Shown here: positions 15,577 to 23,769 of the stretch, piece by piece
Layout: the number at the start of each line of letters is the position of its first letter
Position numbering within the stretch: the stretch's first letter is position 1
Assembly: GCA_020634555.1 (NCBI GenBank)
Contig: JACKBK010000040.1
Location: forward strand, 1 to 30,112
Direction: 5' to 3'
DNA: 30,112 nucleotides
Origin: Caldilineae bacterium
Lineage (GTDB): Bacteria; Chloroflexota; Anaerolineae; JAAEKA01
Notes under the pieces: generated by a model
Told to the model about the DNA's origin: nothing
The model's database searches: none
Seen by the model: only the letters and a program-made list of their open reading frames with translations
Program-made: the position numbers and the translations under genes

Positions 15577-17025
15577 ATGCCCTCGCCTTTCAAGACGCGC
15601 GTCGCCCAGGCTCTCGCCGACTCCGATCTGCGAACGAGCCAGGCGCGCGCGTCCTCCCGCCTGCAACGCTGGCGCAACGCCTCCTTCGACGAGTTGGAGA
15701 CGCCCTGGCCTGATCTGCAAGCCGCAGCCGCAGCCAGCCGGCGTGCCGCTCTGGACGATCTACCGCGGCTGCTCCAACAACTGGAAGCCCGGCTGGTCCA
15801 GCGCGGCGTCGAGGTCGTCTGGGCGGAGGATGGCGCAGCAGCCTTTCGCTACATCGCGGCGCTGGCAACCGCCCGTGGCCTTGACACTGCCCTGCGCAGC
15901 CGCTCGCCGTTGGCGGAAGAGATTGGCCTGAACCCGGCCCTGGCGGAGGCCGGCATCCAGGTCACTAACACCAATTTCGGCGACTACATCCTGCAGCTCG
16001 CCGAGGACCGCTCGTCACACCCCCACTTTCCCGCGCTGCACCAGAGCGCCGCCGATGTGGCTAACCTGTTCGAGCGCAAACTCGACATGCCCAAGACGCT
16101 GGATCCCCAGGCCATGGGGAGCATGGCTCGCTTCCGGCTGCGACGCGAGCTGCCGCGCCACGGGATGATGATCGGCCAGGTGGCGCTGGCGGCTGCTGAC
16201 AACGGCATGCTGGTCCTCGTCAGCGACGCCGGCGAGGATCGGATCGCCGCCAGCCTGGCACGCATCCAGGTGTTGCTCATGGGCATCGACCAGGTGGCCG
16301 CCACGGTCGATGAGGCGCTGTTCCTGGCTCAGATGGCGAGCAGAAGTGCCGCGGGCCAGGACATGCCCGGCGCGGTGACGATGCTCAGCGGGCCGGCGCG
16401 GGCTGGCGATCCCGACGGGCCGGGCGAGCTGCATCTGGTGATTGTGGACAACGGCCGCAGCGCGCTGTTAGCGACGCCTTTCCGCGACGCACTGGCGTGT
16501 ATCGGCTGCGGCGCCTGCCACAACGTCTGCCCGGTGACGCGGGAGATCGGCGGCCAGGCCTACGGCGATGGCTACACCGGCCCGATTGGCGCAGTGCTGG
16601 CGCCTCTGATCGCGCGGGCGCCAACGAAATCACGGCGGCCAACCCGAGATACCGTGCCCCCCGTGACAGCAGCCGGGATTCCGCTGCTGGACCCGACGGC
16701 CGCCGACCTGCCGCTGGCCAGCACCCTGTGTGGCGCATGCGCCGACGTCTGCCCGGTGGGCATCGACCTGCCGGAGATGCTGCGGTCGCTGCGGGAAGCG
16801 CGGCTGGCAGCCGGCCGGCCAGGCTTGGTCGACAACACAGTGCGCGCCGCCTTTCGCTGGGCCACCAGCAATCCAGCGAACTATCACCGGGCGCACGGTT
16901 GGCTGCAGCGGCGTCTGACCGGCAGCATCGCACCGCCGTTGCGCGCCTGGCGCGATGGACGCGACCTGCCAACGCCGGCGGATAAGCTGTTCCGCGACCG
17001 GTGGGCTGAGCGCAACCGGCCATGA
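15577..17025 (+). CDS. lutB: LutB-like iron-sulfur protein of lactate utilisation
   Basis: This 482-residue protein combines a LUD domain (about 60-300) with two ferredoxin-like cysteine motifs. The first is C308, C311, C314, C318 in CIGCGACHNVCPV; the second is C385, C388, C392 in LCGACADVCPV. Length and layout match LutB/YkgF, the Fe-S subunit of the LutABC complex that oxidises L-lactate to pyruvate. The ATG at 15577 has only a weak GAAG upstream, and no clear promoter was found. It overlaps lutC by ATGA. LutA, with its CCG-type cysteine-rich domains, is not adjacent, so the electron partner must be elsewhere or different. Confidence 0.85.
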   Translation: MPSPFKTRVAQALADSDLRTSQARASSRLQRWRNASFDELETPWPDLQAAAAASRRAALDDLPRLLQQLEARLVQRGVEVVWAEDGAAAFRYIAALATARGLDTALRSRSPLAEEIGLNPALAEAGIQVTNTNFGDYILQLAEDRSSHPHFPALHQSAADVANLFERKLDMPKTLDPQAMGSMARFRLRRELPRHGMMIGQVALAAADNGMLVLVSDAGEDRIAASLARIQVLLMGIDQVAATVDEALFLAQMASRSAAGQDMPGAVTMLSGPARAGDPDGPGELHLVIVDNGRSALLATPFRDALACIGCGACHNVCPVTREIGGQAYGDGYTGPIGAVLAPLIARAPTKSRRPTRDTVPPVTAAGIPLLDPTAADLPLASTLCGACADVCPVGIDLPEMLRSLREARLAAGRPGLVDNTVRAAFRWATSNPANYHRAHGWLQRRLTGSIAPPLRAWRDGRDLPTPADKLFRDRWAERNRP

Positions 17026-17729
17026 ACAACGCCCGCGACGCGATTCTTGCCCAACTGGCGCAAGCCAATCCCCAGCTGCCGCAATCAACGGCGCAAACGC
17101 CGCTGCCGGGGCTGGCGCGCCTGGCAGATACCGATGCGACGCCAACAGACCGCCTTACAGCGGCGCTGGAACGGATCGGTGCTACCTGGGAGCTGACTGA
17201 CAGCCCGGTCAGCGCGCGGCTGCTTCTGGCTACAGCGCTGCAGGCCGACAACGTGACTCGTGTGCTGACATGGGACGAAGCGCATCTGCCGTCGCCCGGC
17301 TTGCTGGACACACTGAACGTTCTGGGCATCGAGACGATGATACCCGATCTGCGGGCCGCGCCGCTGCGGCTGCGCCCTCAGGATCTTGACAGCCGCGGCG
17401 ACTTGCTACAGGCAGCCGCGGGCGTGGAGGTCGGAGTCGTGGCTGCCGAGGTTGGCTTCGCCGACACCGGCGCCCTGGCTGTACGTGGCGGTGCAGGACG
17501 CCCGCTGCTTTCAGCTTTCCTGCCACGCCGGGTGGTGGTGCTGCTGCCGGTCAGCCAAATCTTTCCATCAGTTTCGCGGTGGTTGGCGCGTAAAAACCCG
17601 CTTCGTAATGACGCTGTTCTGACCTTCCTGTCCGGCCCCAGCCAGTCTCTCGATCTGGAGTTGATCCGCGCGGCCGGCATCCATGGCCCGCGATTGGTTC
17701 ATGTCGTGCTGATCGGAGGGTCGGCGTGA
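17022..17729 (+). CDS. lutC: LutC-like LUD domain protein
   Basis: This 235-residue protein belongs to the LUD (LutC/YkgG) family. The C-terminal part has the family pattern: VGVVAAEVGFADTGALAV, RRVVVLLPVSQIF, then FLSGPSQSLDLELIRAAGIHGPR and HVVLIGG. LutC is the third component of the lactate oxidation complex; its individual role is not well defined. The start overlaps the lutB stop and its own end is close to the next gene, so the pair is probably one transcript. Confidence 0.85.
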   Translation: MNNARDAILAQLAQANPQLPQSTAQTPLPGLARLADTDATPTDRLTAALERIGATWELTDSPVSARLLLATALQADNVTRVLTWDEAHLPSPGLLDTLNVLGIETMIPDLRAAPLRLRPQDLDSRGDLLQAAAGVEVGVVAAEVGFADTGALAVRGGAGRPLLSAFLPRRVVVLLPVSQIFPSVSRWLARKNPLRNDAVLTFLSGPSQSLDLELIRAAGIHGPRLVHVVLIGGSA

Positions 17730-17752
17730 CAACCACCAAAGGAGTTTCCCCT

Positions 17753-19198
17753 GTGCGCACCAAAAACACATTGATAGCTTTCCTCTTCGTACTCGTGTTT
17801 GCCAGTCTCGTAACTGCCGGCTGTGTCGGCGTGCCCCAAGACATGGGCGGTAGCGCTGCCCCATTGGGGGTCGAGGAGGCCACGTTCCCGGTAGTGGAGT
17901 TTCGCCGCGCCGGCGGACCGGACGGGCTGGACGAATACGCGGTGATGTACCTGGATGGACACGTGGTGTTGGAACAGGCCGGCGACGAGCCAGTAACCTT
18001 CCAGCTTTCTTCCGCGGCCCAGGACCAGATCGACGCAGCCTTTGATTCAGCCAGTTTCTTCGAGAACACGCGCGCGGCCCTGACGCCAACTCCGGTTCCC
18101 GACGGCGCAACGACCTACGAGATCAGCCGGCACGGGCTTCTGCTCCAAGGCGCGCTGACCACCAGCGAAGCTACTGCGCCAGAGTGGGCGCGGCCGCTGA
18201 TACCCCTGTTGAACAACTTGCTGCTGACGCCGGATCCCGCGGCGGTAACGGCCTATCGTCCCGAACAGCCAACGCCAACCACCGCGGCGACCATCAGCGC
18301 GTCGCCGGCCGCGCCATCGCTGGTGCTGGTGGAGTTCACACGCAACAGCCCTGACGGCGAGGAGCGAGTGCTGCTCAATCTGGACCGCACCTACAGCGTT
18401 GCCCGCGGCGGCCAATTGAGCGAAGGAACGCTTTCCGAGGAGGAAATGGCTGTGCTGCTCAAGGAACTGGAGGATGCTAACTTGCGCGAGCAAGCCGGCG
18501 ACTACTTCGACGACACGGACTGCCCCGACTGCGCCATCTACGAACTGGTCTACCGCAACCTGTTCGGCGAGCATACGTTGCGCACCGCGACTGGCCAGGA
18601 ACCTGCCTGGTCATTGCCCGTCCTGGACGCCTTAACGGCGCTGTTCTTGCCGGAAGAGCCCGTCGCAGCAGCTTCTGCCACCGTGACTGCCACGGTACAA
18701 ATTCTGGCAGACGCCAGCGCTACCAGCATGCCATCGCCGCAACCGTCACCGGCCACCACGCCGACCGCAGCAGCAACGCACACACCTACCGCCATCGCGC
18801 AACCGGCCGCATCTCCGACACCTTCTGCGACCTCGACCGGATCAGCCGCGTCCCAGTATTCGACATTGGACTTGCTGGCGGACCTGGCCGATTCGGACGC
18901 GCAGGTGGAGGTCACCCCAGGGCGCGTCGTCAAGCCCTATCTGACTGCCTATGGATTGATTGTGCGTGTGGATGGAGAACCGCTGCAGGTGTTCCAGTAC
19001 CCCGATGAAGCCAGCCTGCTGGCAGATGTTGCTTCACTGGACGCCAGCGCGTCCAGCATAAACGGCTTGCCCCTGGTTTGGCCGGCTGCGCCTCATTTCT
19101 GGCGCAAAGGCAGTTTGCTGGCGCTGGCGGTAACCGATGAAGGCGACTTTGTTGATCTGATCAGCCAGGTGCTGGGAGAGCAGTTCGCCGGCCAATAG
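17753..19198 (+). CDS. Predicted lipoprotein with low-complexity linker
   Basis: This 481-residue protein starts at GTG 17753, with AAAGGAG 8 bases upstream. An upstream GTG at 17726 lacks such a site. A signal peptide (RTKNTLIAFLFVLVFASLV) ends in the lipobox VTAGC with C24, so it should be lipid-anchored outside the cytoplasmic membrane. Two related segments are visible (about 45-105 and 190-295), each with a VEFxR start and a TYS/VxLE-type region. They suggest a duplicated small beta domain. A Thr/Ser/Pro/Ala linker lies at about 315-365, then a C-terminal domain. No known enzyme motif. It converges with the VWA gene, 13 bp away. Confidence 0.75.
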   Translation: MRTKNTLIAFLFVLVFASLVTAGCVGVPQDMGGSAAPLGVEEATFPVVEFRRAGGPDGLDEYAVMYLDGHVVLEQAGDEPVTFQLSSAAQDQIDAAFDSASFFENTRAALTPTPVPDGATTYEISRHGLLLQGALTTSEATAPEWARPLIPLLNNLLLTPDPAAVTAYRPEQPTPTTAATISASPAAPSLVLVEFTRNSPDGEERVLLNLDRTYSVARGGQLSEGTLSEEEMAVLLKELEDANLREQAGDYFDDTDCPDCAIYELVYRNLFGEHTLRTATGQEPAWSLPVLDALTALFLPEEPVAAASATVTATVQILADASATSMPSPQPSPATTPTAAATHTPTAIAQPAASPTPSATSTGSAASQYSTLDLLADLADSDAQVEVTPGRVVKPYLTAYGLIVRVDGEPLQVFQYPDEASLLADVASLDASASSINGLPLVWPAAPHFWRKGSLLALAVTDEGDFVDLISQVLGEQFAGQ

Positions 19199-19211
19199 CC
19201 GGCGGCGCCGG

Positions 19212-20288
19212 TCACTTGTCGAGCTCGAAGGTCAATCGGATCTTGCGCGGCTCGCGTATCTGCTGGTCGTTGCGCTGATAGACCACGTCGTAGTACGCAG
19301 GCGACTGTGCCACCATCGCGTCCACGATCTCCTGCTGGCGCCCGCGCAGTTTTTCTTGTTCCAGGCCGGTGAGAAGAACGAATCGCTTCTGGGCCAGTTC
19401 GTCGATATCCTTCTGGTCGAGTTTGTTCCGCGCTTCGATGCCCAAGGCAAACACAACCACGTTGGATCGCACCAGCTTATCCTGTAGCAACTTCAGCGTC
19501 AGGTCCGAGTAGTTGTCCCGGCCATCGGTGAGCAATAATATCCAGCGCCGGTCGAATGTGAAGCGAGGATCTTCGCCAGCGCGCTGCAACTCGAATGCGT
19601 CGAACGTGTCGCACGCGCTGGCAATCACATCATAAAGCGGTGTGTAAGGCACTGGCTCCAACTGGGAAATGTAGGAGTTGACCTCGGCGAGGTCAGTCGT
19701 GAAGGGAAGATAGTATGCGGCGGGATCCAACGGTGCGACGCTTACCCAGATATGATCTCCCCAGCGGCTTTCCAGCAAGGCGGCAAGATAGGTCGCCGCG
19801 GCTTTGGCCGGGCCAAGCTGCTGGTCGATGGACTTGCTGCTGTCCACAATGACGCTGATGCCGATGTTGGCGATCTGGGCCGGCCGTGCGTTGAACTCAG
19901 AGAGCTTCACCCATTCATCGCCGATCAATTCCTCGGCGGTCACTTTCGGCTTGATCCGGTAGTTGGCGGGCAGTCTGGCCGTCGCCGACATGCTTATAGT
20001 GTCGCGGATACCCAGTTCAGCCGCCGGGTCGAACGGAGTAACATCGATGGAGAGGTCGTTGAGCGCGATAGTCACCTGCTGCCCATCGACCCGCACTGGT
20101 TGCTTGTGATAGACGATATAGGGGCTGGATTCGCCGGGCAGGACGTGAAACTCGGGTTTGCCGTCATGATAGCTGTACTCGCCAACCAGTTGCAGCGTGT
20201 CAGGCGGACGACCGGGCAACCCCCAGCAACTCGCCAGCGATACCAGCAAGCCAAAGGCAATCAAGAGATGGAGCGAGCGTCGATGCAT
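19212..20288 (-). CDS. VWA-domain lipoprotein
   Basis: This 358-residue protein starts at ATG 20288 with GGGAGGAA 4-5 bases upstream. The signal peptide ends in a lipobox, LASC (C21). A von Willebrand factor A domain begins near residue 140. The MIDAS metal site is DSSKS (D149, S151, S153) and the later motif is LLTDGRDNYSDL. Such domains bind ligands through a divalent metal. The region between (25-135) is beta-rich and unassigned. It has its own promoter at 20365-20393 and is divergent from the SH3b lipoprotein. Confidence 0.85.
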   Translation of the reverse strand: MHRRSLHLLIAFGLLVSLASCWGLPGRPPDTLQLVGEYSYHDGKPEFHVLPGESSPYIVYHKQPVRVDGQQVTIALNDLSIDVTPFDPAAELGIRDTISMSATARLPANYRIKPKVTAEELIGDEWVKLSEFNARPAQIANIGISVIVDSSKSIDQQLGPAKAAATYLAALLESRWGDHIWVSVAPLDPAAYYLPFTTDLAEVNSYISQLEPVPYTPLYDVIASACDTFDAFELQRAGEDPRFTFDRRWILLLTDGRDNYSDLTLKLLQDKLVRSNVVVFALGIEARNKLDQKDIDELAQKRFVLLTGLEQEKLRGRQQEIVDAMVAQSPAYYDVVYQRNDQQIREPRKIRLTFELDK

Positions 20289-20364
20289 GGTTCCTCCCAA
20301 AGCGTCAACGAAAGCCGAGTTAACCGGTAGCGGTAGCCAGAATCACCGTTCCCGACCGTCTCAC

Positions 20365-20393
20365 ACTCTACACCCAAACAGTGAGTTAGTCAA
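20365..20393 (-). promoter_or_regulatory. Promoter of the VWA lipoprotein gene
   Basis: On the minus strand, TTGACT (20388-20393), 17 bp, then TAGAGT (20365-20370), about 75 bp before the start codon. Confidence 0.6.
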
Positions 20394-20494
20394 TGATTTA
20401 CATCATAAATGGCTAACCGAAATATCTGCTTGTTGCCACACCCACGACAGGACGGAGTAGGGATTTGCGAATCGACGCAAAACTGCCGGATGGA

Positions 20495-20523
20495 TTGACA
20501 CCTCGCCAGCAGCGCACTATAAT
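20495..20523 (+). promoter_or_regulatory. Consensus sigma-70 promoter of the SH3b lipoprotein gene
   Basis: TTGACA (20495-20500), 17 bp, TATAAT (20518-20523): both boxes are perfect. An AGGAGG ribosome site follows at 20573-20578, so expression is expected to be high. Confidence 0.85.
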
Positions 20524-20584
20524 GCCTCGCAGATTATCCTCACGGTGCCATTACCTGCCTTTACCCACTGACAGGAGGAGGGCC

Positions 20585-22066
20585 ATGCACGCACTTTTCA
20601 AGGTTCTTGCGTTCGGATTTTTGCTTGTTCTGGCCGCGGCCTGCGTGGCGCCGCCGCCTAGCCCGGAACAGGCGACGGCCTACGCCCAGATAGCAGAGTC
20701 GCGCGCGACGGAAGCTGCTGCCGCAGAGAGAATCGCGGCCGCGAAGGCCACCGAAGCTGCCGCGGCACAGCAGATCACCCAACTGACAACTGAAGCAGCG
20801 GCCAGCATGGCCGTCACCACCACGGCCACCGTCTCCCCAACGATCCTCATTTCCAGCACGATTCCCGCCACCAGCACCGCTGTGCTGTCGCCCACCGTCC
20901 AGGTGTCGTTGACCCTGACCGACCTGCTGGCAACGCCGATAGTAACAGCCACGGTCGAAGTCACTGCAACACCGGAGGTATCGGCGACGGCGCTTGCCGG
21001 ACCGCCCGTGACGGCGACCCTCGCTGTCACCAACACTGCAACGCCGGCTGTCTCGCTGACTGCCACCGCCACGCCAACAGTGACTGCACCCCGTGCCGTC
21101 ACAATCACAGCGACGCCCCCGCCAACTGTAGCTGTTGACCCAACGGCGACGTCAACCGTGACACCAGCCACACCGCTGCCGGCCGCCGCTGGCACAGGCT
21201 GGGTCTGGCCCGGTCTGCCTGCTTCCGAGCCTTCAGGACAGGTGGCTGCGGCAACGCCAACCCTCGCGCCTACACCGGTCAGTTTCGGCACGGCGGTCGT
21301 CACCTCGCAACAGGCCAACGTCCGCGGCGGTCCAGGGACGTCGTTCCCGGTCGTCGCCACGGCGCGCCAGGGGACGAGTCTACAGGTAACCGGCAGCAAC
21401 GAGGGACAGTCCTGGTGGCGCGTGTGTTGCGTGAACGACCAGGCTGGCTGGATTAGCCAGACCATCGCGCGCTTCCAGGGCGACAGAGAGACCGTGCCCG
21501 TCGCCGGCCCGTTGATGCCGGACGACTTGAGCGCCTCGTGGGAGTTGCGTTGGGAGTGCCATGGAAGCGGCTGCAACCAGGCAGAGTGCCTGGGACAAAG
21601 CGAGGCAAACGCGCTGCGGGTCCTCGACGACCGCTGGCTGGAGGTAGCGCGCGAGTCGTCGTGGCCAGAGGAGTGCGGCGAGCCGGAAGATTGGCTAACC
21701 CAGATCGACCGCTACACCGGCAAGGAGCGGCAAAGCTCTGCCAGCGCCACCTTGTTCAACATCTGGGAGGGGGCAAATCCCGGCGAGAATACCCGCACGG
21801 TAGATCTGCTCGGCTCACAGCTTGCCGTCTGGTGTACCGACACCCGCACCCAGGAAGTGGAACAGCAAGACGGCTGGACGGTCCTTTACGAGGGACAGGC
21901 GTGTTACGACACAAAGGCCGGCGTGCTGGCGCTGATGCAATATGTCAAGCGATGGCTGTTCTCGGGAACGGTGAACGGCCAGACTTTCGACAGGGAGTAC
22001 TTCGGCGACTATGAAGTGTACCAGCAAGTGCTGACCGGCACCAACGCGCCCTTGAGCGACAGGTAG
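20585..22066 (+). CDS. SH3b-domain lipoprotein with repetitive Thr/Ala linker
   Basis: This 493-residue protein starts at ATG 20585, seven bases after AGGAGG. The lipobox is LAAAC (C20). An alanine-rich helical stretch (about 25-75) has repeats like ATEAAAAERIAAAKATEAAA. It is followed by a long Thr/Val/Pro-rich linker (75-235) that probably spans the cell wall or surface layer. A bacterial SH3 domain lies at about 240-300 (ANVRGGPGTSFPVV ... GWISQTIARF). The C-terminal domain (320-490) has six cysteines, three Trp-rich blocks and no match I recognise. The linker is coded by ACG/GCC-rich repeats and may vary in length. Confidence 0.8.
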   Translation: MHALFKVLAFGFLLVLAAACVAPPPSPEQATAYAQIAESRATEAAAAERIAAAKATEAAAAQQITQLTTEAAASMAVTTTATVSPTILISSTIPATSTAVLSPTVQVSLTLTDLLATPIVTATVEVTATPEVSATALAGPPVTATLAVTNTATPAVSLTATATPTVTAPRAVTITATPPPTVAVDPTATSTVTPATPLPAAAGTGWVWPGLPASEPSGQVAAATPTLAPTPVSFGTAVVTSQQANVRGGPGTSFPVVATARQGTSLQVTGSNEGQSWWRVCCVNDQAGWISQTIARFQGDRETVPVAGPLMPDDLSASWELRWECHGSGCNQAECLGQSEANALRVLDDRWLEVARESSWPEECGEPEDWLTQIDRYTGKERQSSASATLFNIWEGANPGENTRTVDLLGSQLAVWCTDTRTQEVEQQDGWTVLYEGQACYDTKAGVLALMQYVKRWLFSGTVNGQTFDREYFGDYEVYQQVLTGTNAPLSDR

Positions 22067-22079
22067 AAGTTCAACACCA

Positions 22080-22211
22080 AGACGTTCGAGTTGTGGGAAA
22101 ACTCGAACGTCTGAGCGTGCAGTTGTCTGTTTGCAACCAGAAGCTCGACTTTGCCGAAAAAGTCGAGCTTCATCATGCAAGAAGCCCGGCTTTGTGGAAA
22201 AGCCGGGCTTC
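22080..22211. terminator. Three consecutive perfect hairpins between convergent genes
   Basis: Stem 1: 22080-22092 with 22100-22112 (13 bp). Stem 2: 22141-22152 with 22159-22170 (12 bp). Stem 3: 22181-22193 with 22199-22211 (13 bp). Each has a loop of 5-7 bases containing GNNGA or GTGGGA, with T before it and A after it. They separate the converging SH3b and signal-peptide genes and probably stop transcription from both sides. None is followed by a proper T-run, so they are not textbook intrinsic terminators. Confidence 0.65.
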
Positions 22212-22232
22212 GTCGAGTCGAGTGTCGTTACG

Positions 22233-23141
22233 CTAACCCTCGTACGGCTCGCCGTCTACCCAAACCTGAACGTTGTCAAAGTAGCCATTGACGTTCTCGG
22301 CCAGAGGGCTGATCACCTGCAGGAAGATCATGATGCGCCCCTCAGGCCCGGCGGTGATAGTGTGTTCCAGCGGCAGCCACTGGCCGTGCCACGGACCGTT
22401 AACCCACTCGGCGTCCATGTCGTCGCACTTGATGCCCAGCGCAGCCCAGTCGTAGGTCCAGACCTCGCCGCCGTGCAGTCCACCATGGTCGTAGAGCAGG
22501 TACATGGTGCGCACCTTGACCTCGGATCCCGGCGGCACGGTGATCTCGCGCGAGATACCGGCCTCGAACGGCACGCTGGCTGCGATCTTCATCGAGTAAC
22601 TGCCATCGTACGGGCCCTCGTCCTTGACAACCTGCTCGCGATCGAGGGTGACGCTATCCGCGCCGCGGTAGGCATAGCCGCCCCACCCGTCGGGGATCAT
22701 GCGCCAGGTAATGCCGTGGAAGTTGTCGAAGGTCTCGAAGAAGGGGCCGGGATTGGCGGAGTCGAGCAACTGGTTGCCATAGGCCCAGTCGTTGCGGGCA
22801 GCCAGGCCCGTCTTGGCAGGACCATGTCCCACAATAGTAGAGTGGTCATCGCCCCGCGCGACCTCTTCCGCGTGGGCCGCCATGGATGGCTCGGGTAGGG
22901 ACGGAATCATGTTGACCCACGCTTGCAGTGAAGCGCTGGATGGGGACTTGGTGGGGATGGGAAGCCCATCAGGACTGCCCGGCCCATCGGCAGACGGTGG
23001 AACAATAGGGGTGAAATAGGCCTGCCAGCTCGACCAGTCAGAGACCGGCGCGCTGCCAGATGCGCCCACGACGCTGGCCGACATAGCCAGCAGGGCAACT
23101 ACAACCAGTAGGACGAAAAACCGATGCTCACGTCGCTTCAT
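22233..23141 (-). CDS. Secreted protein with a beta-sandwich-like C-terminal domain
   Basis: This 302-residue protein starts at ATG 23141 with GGAGG 7 bases upstream. A signal peptide (MKRREHRFFVLLVVVALLAM...) has no lipobox, so cleavage after about residue 29 and secretion are expected. From about 120 the pattern FFETFDN, GYAYRGADSVTLDRE, GPYDGSYSMKI, and finally NGYFDNVQVWVDGEP is typical of jelly-roll domains of the carbohydrate-binding type found on exported bacterial proteins. No catalytic residues are apparent. It has its own promoter and converges with the SH3b gene. Confidence 0.72.
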   Translation of the reverse strand: MKRREHRFFVLLVVVALLAMSASVVGASGSAPVSDWSSWQAYFTPIVPPSADGPGSPDGLPIPTKSPSSASLQAWVNMIPSLPEPSMAAHAEEVARGDDHSTIVGHGPAKTGLAARNDWAYGNQLLDSANPGPFFETFDNFHGITWRMIPDGWGGYAYRGADSVTLDREQVVKDEGPYDGSYSMKIAASVPFEAGISREITVPPGSEVKVRTMYLLYDHGGLHGGEVWTYDWAALGIKCDDMDAEWVNGPWHGQWLPLEHTITAGPEGRIMIFLQVISPLAENVNGYFDNVQVWVDGEPYEG

Positions 23142-23200
23142 AGGACTCCTCCCTGCGCGATAGGCGGCATCATTGCCGCAGATCAAAAACTCGTGCTTAT

Positions 23201-23229
23201 ATTATACGATCTGCAGCACAGGGAGTCAA
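23201..23229 (-). promoter_or_regulatory. Promoter of the secreted beta-sandwich-like protein gene
   Basis: On the minus strand, TTGACT (23224-23229), 17 bp, then a perfect TATAAT (23201-23206), about 60 bp before the ATG. Confidence 0.75.
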
Positions 23230-23360
23230 GAGGATTCGCGATTCTTCGCGCCACTACCCGAAACTGCATCGCTGGCAACGGTTTTTCGATGCATCTTGGC
23301 TGTTCCCACCCATTGATGAAGGTTAAGGTTACTGCTCACCCGTCACGCTTCGCGCCGCGA

Positions 23361-23590
23361 AGGCGGGAATCCAGGTCTGCGAGGAGTGGCGTCATTTCCG
23401 CAGAGTTCCCGATGCCATCACAGACGGCATGCGCCGTGGCAAGAAACTTCTTCATTGTCTTTCTGAATGGGTCGAGCACGCGACCCACACGAGGCCGAAC
23501 CGCTAATGAAGAATCTCTCCGTGGTCGTTTCCAGACAGGCGAGAATCCAGGTCTGCGAGGAGTGGATTCCCGCCTCCGCGGGAATGACGG
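23361..23590. repeat. Dispersed-repeat remnants (GGGAATCCAGG type)
   Basis: A 23-bp segment beginning GAATCCAGGTCTGCG is exactly repeated at 23367-23389 and 23543-23565. Next to the second copy is a 20-bp palindrome-like unit, ATTCCC-N8-GGGAAT, at 23566-23585. It has the form of the dRS3 repeats of Neisseria and similar repeats in many bacteria. The minus strand would encode SFPRRRES, a tell-tale of this repeat class rather than a gene. The whole interval 23230-23640 holds no supportable gene. Confidence 0.7.
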
Positions 23591-23655
23591 GGGAGTAGTC
23601 ACGTTTCAGGATTTAAGCTGGTATTTGGCTTGACACGTCCGCCGGGATGCTGTGC

Positions 23656-23727
23656 AAAAGTCGTTCACGCAGACTTCGGAAGTCGCCGGGTTCCCAGACG
23701 GAGGATATTTCAGCGGTAGCAGACCGG
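23656..23727 (+). repeat. Truncated copy of the 28263-28379 element
   Basis: About 72 bp closely match 28269-28340. Both contain GACTTCGGAAGTCGCCGGG and then TTTCAGCGGTAGCAG. The right-hand inverted arm is missing here, so this copy is truncated. It lies downstream of the phosphofructokinase gene. Confidence 0.75.
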
Positions 23728-23769
23728 GCGGTCCTCGCCTGTGCCCAGCACGGCTTGAGCGCGTATCGG

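Noticed and set aside
22080..22211. CRISPR-like or rRNA-like structured array
   Set aside because: The three hairpins do not share stem sequence and are unevenly spaced; independent terminators fit better.
23336..23602. Minus-strand frame starting MTTPPSFPRRRES
   Set aside because: SFPRRRES-type peptides are translations of a widespread non-coding repeat; the frame spans two such units.
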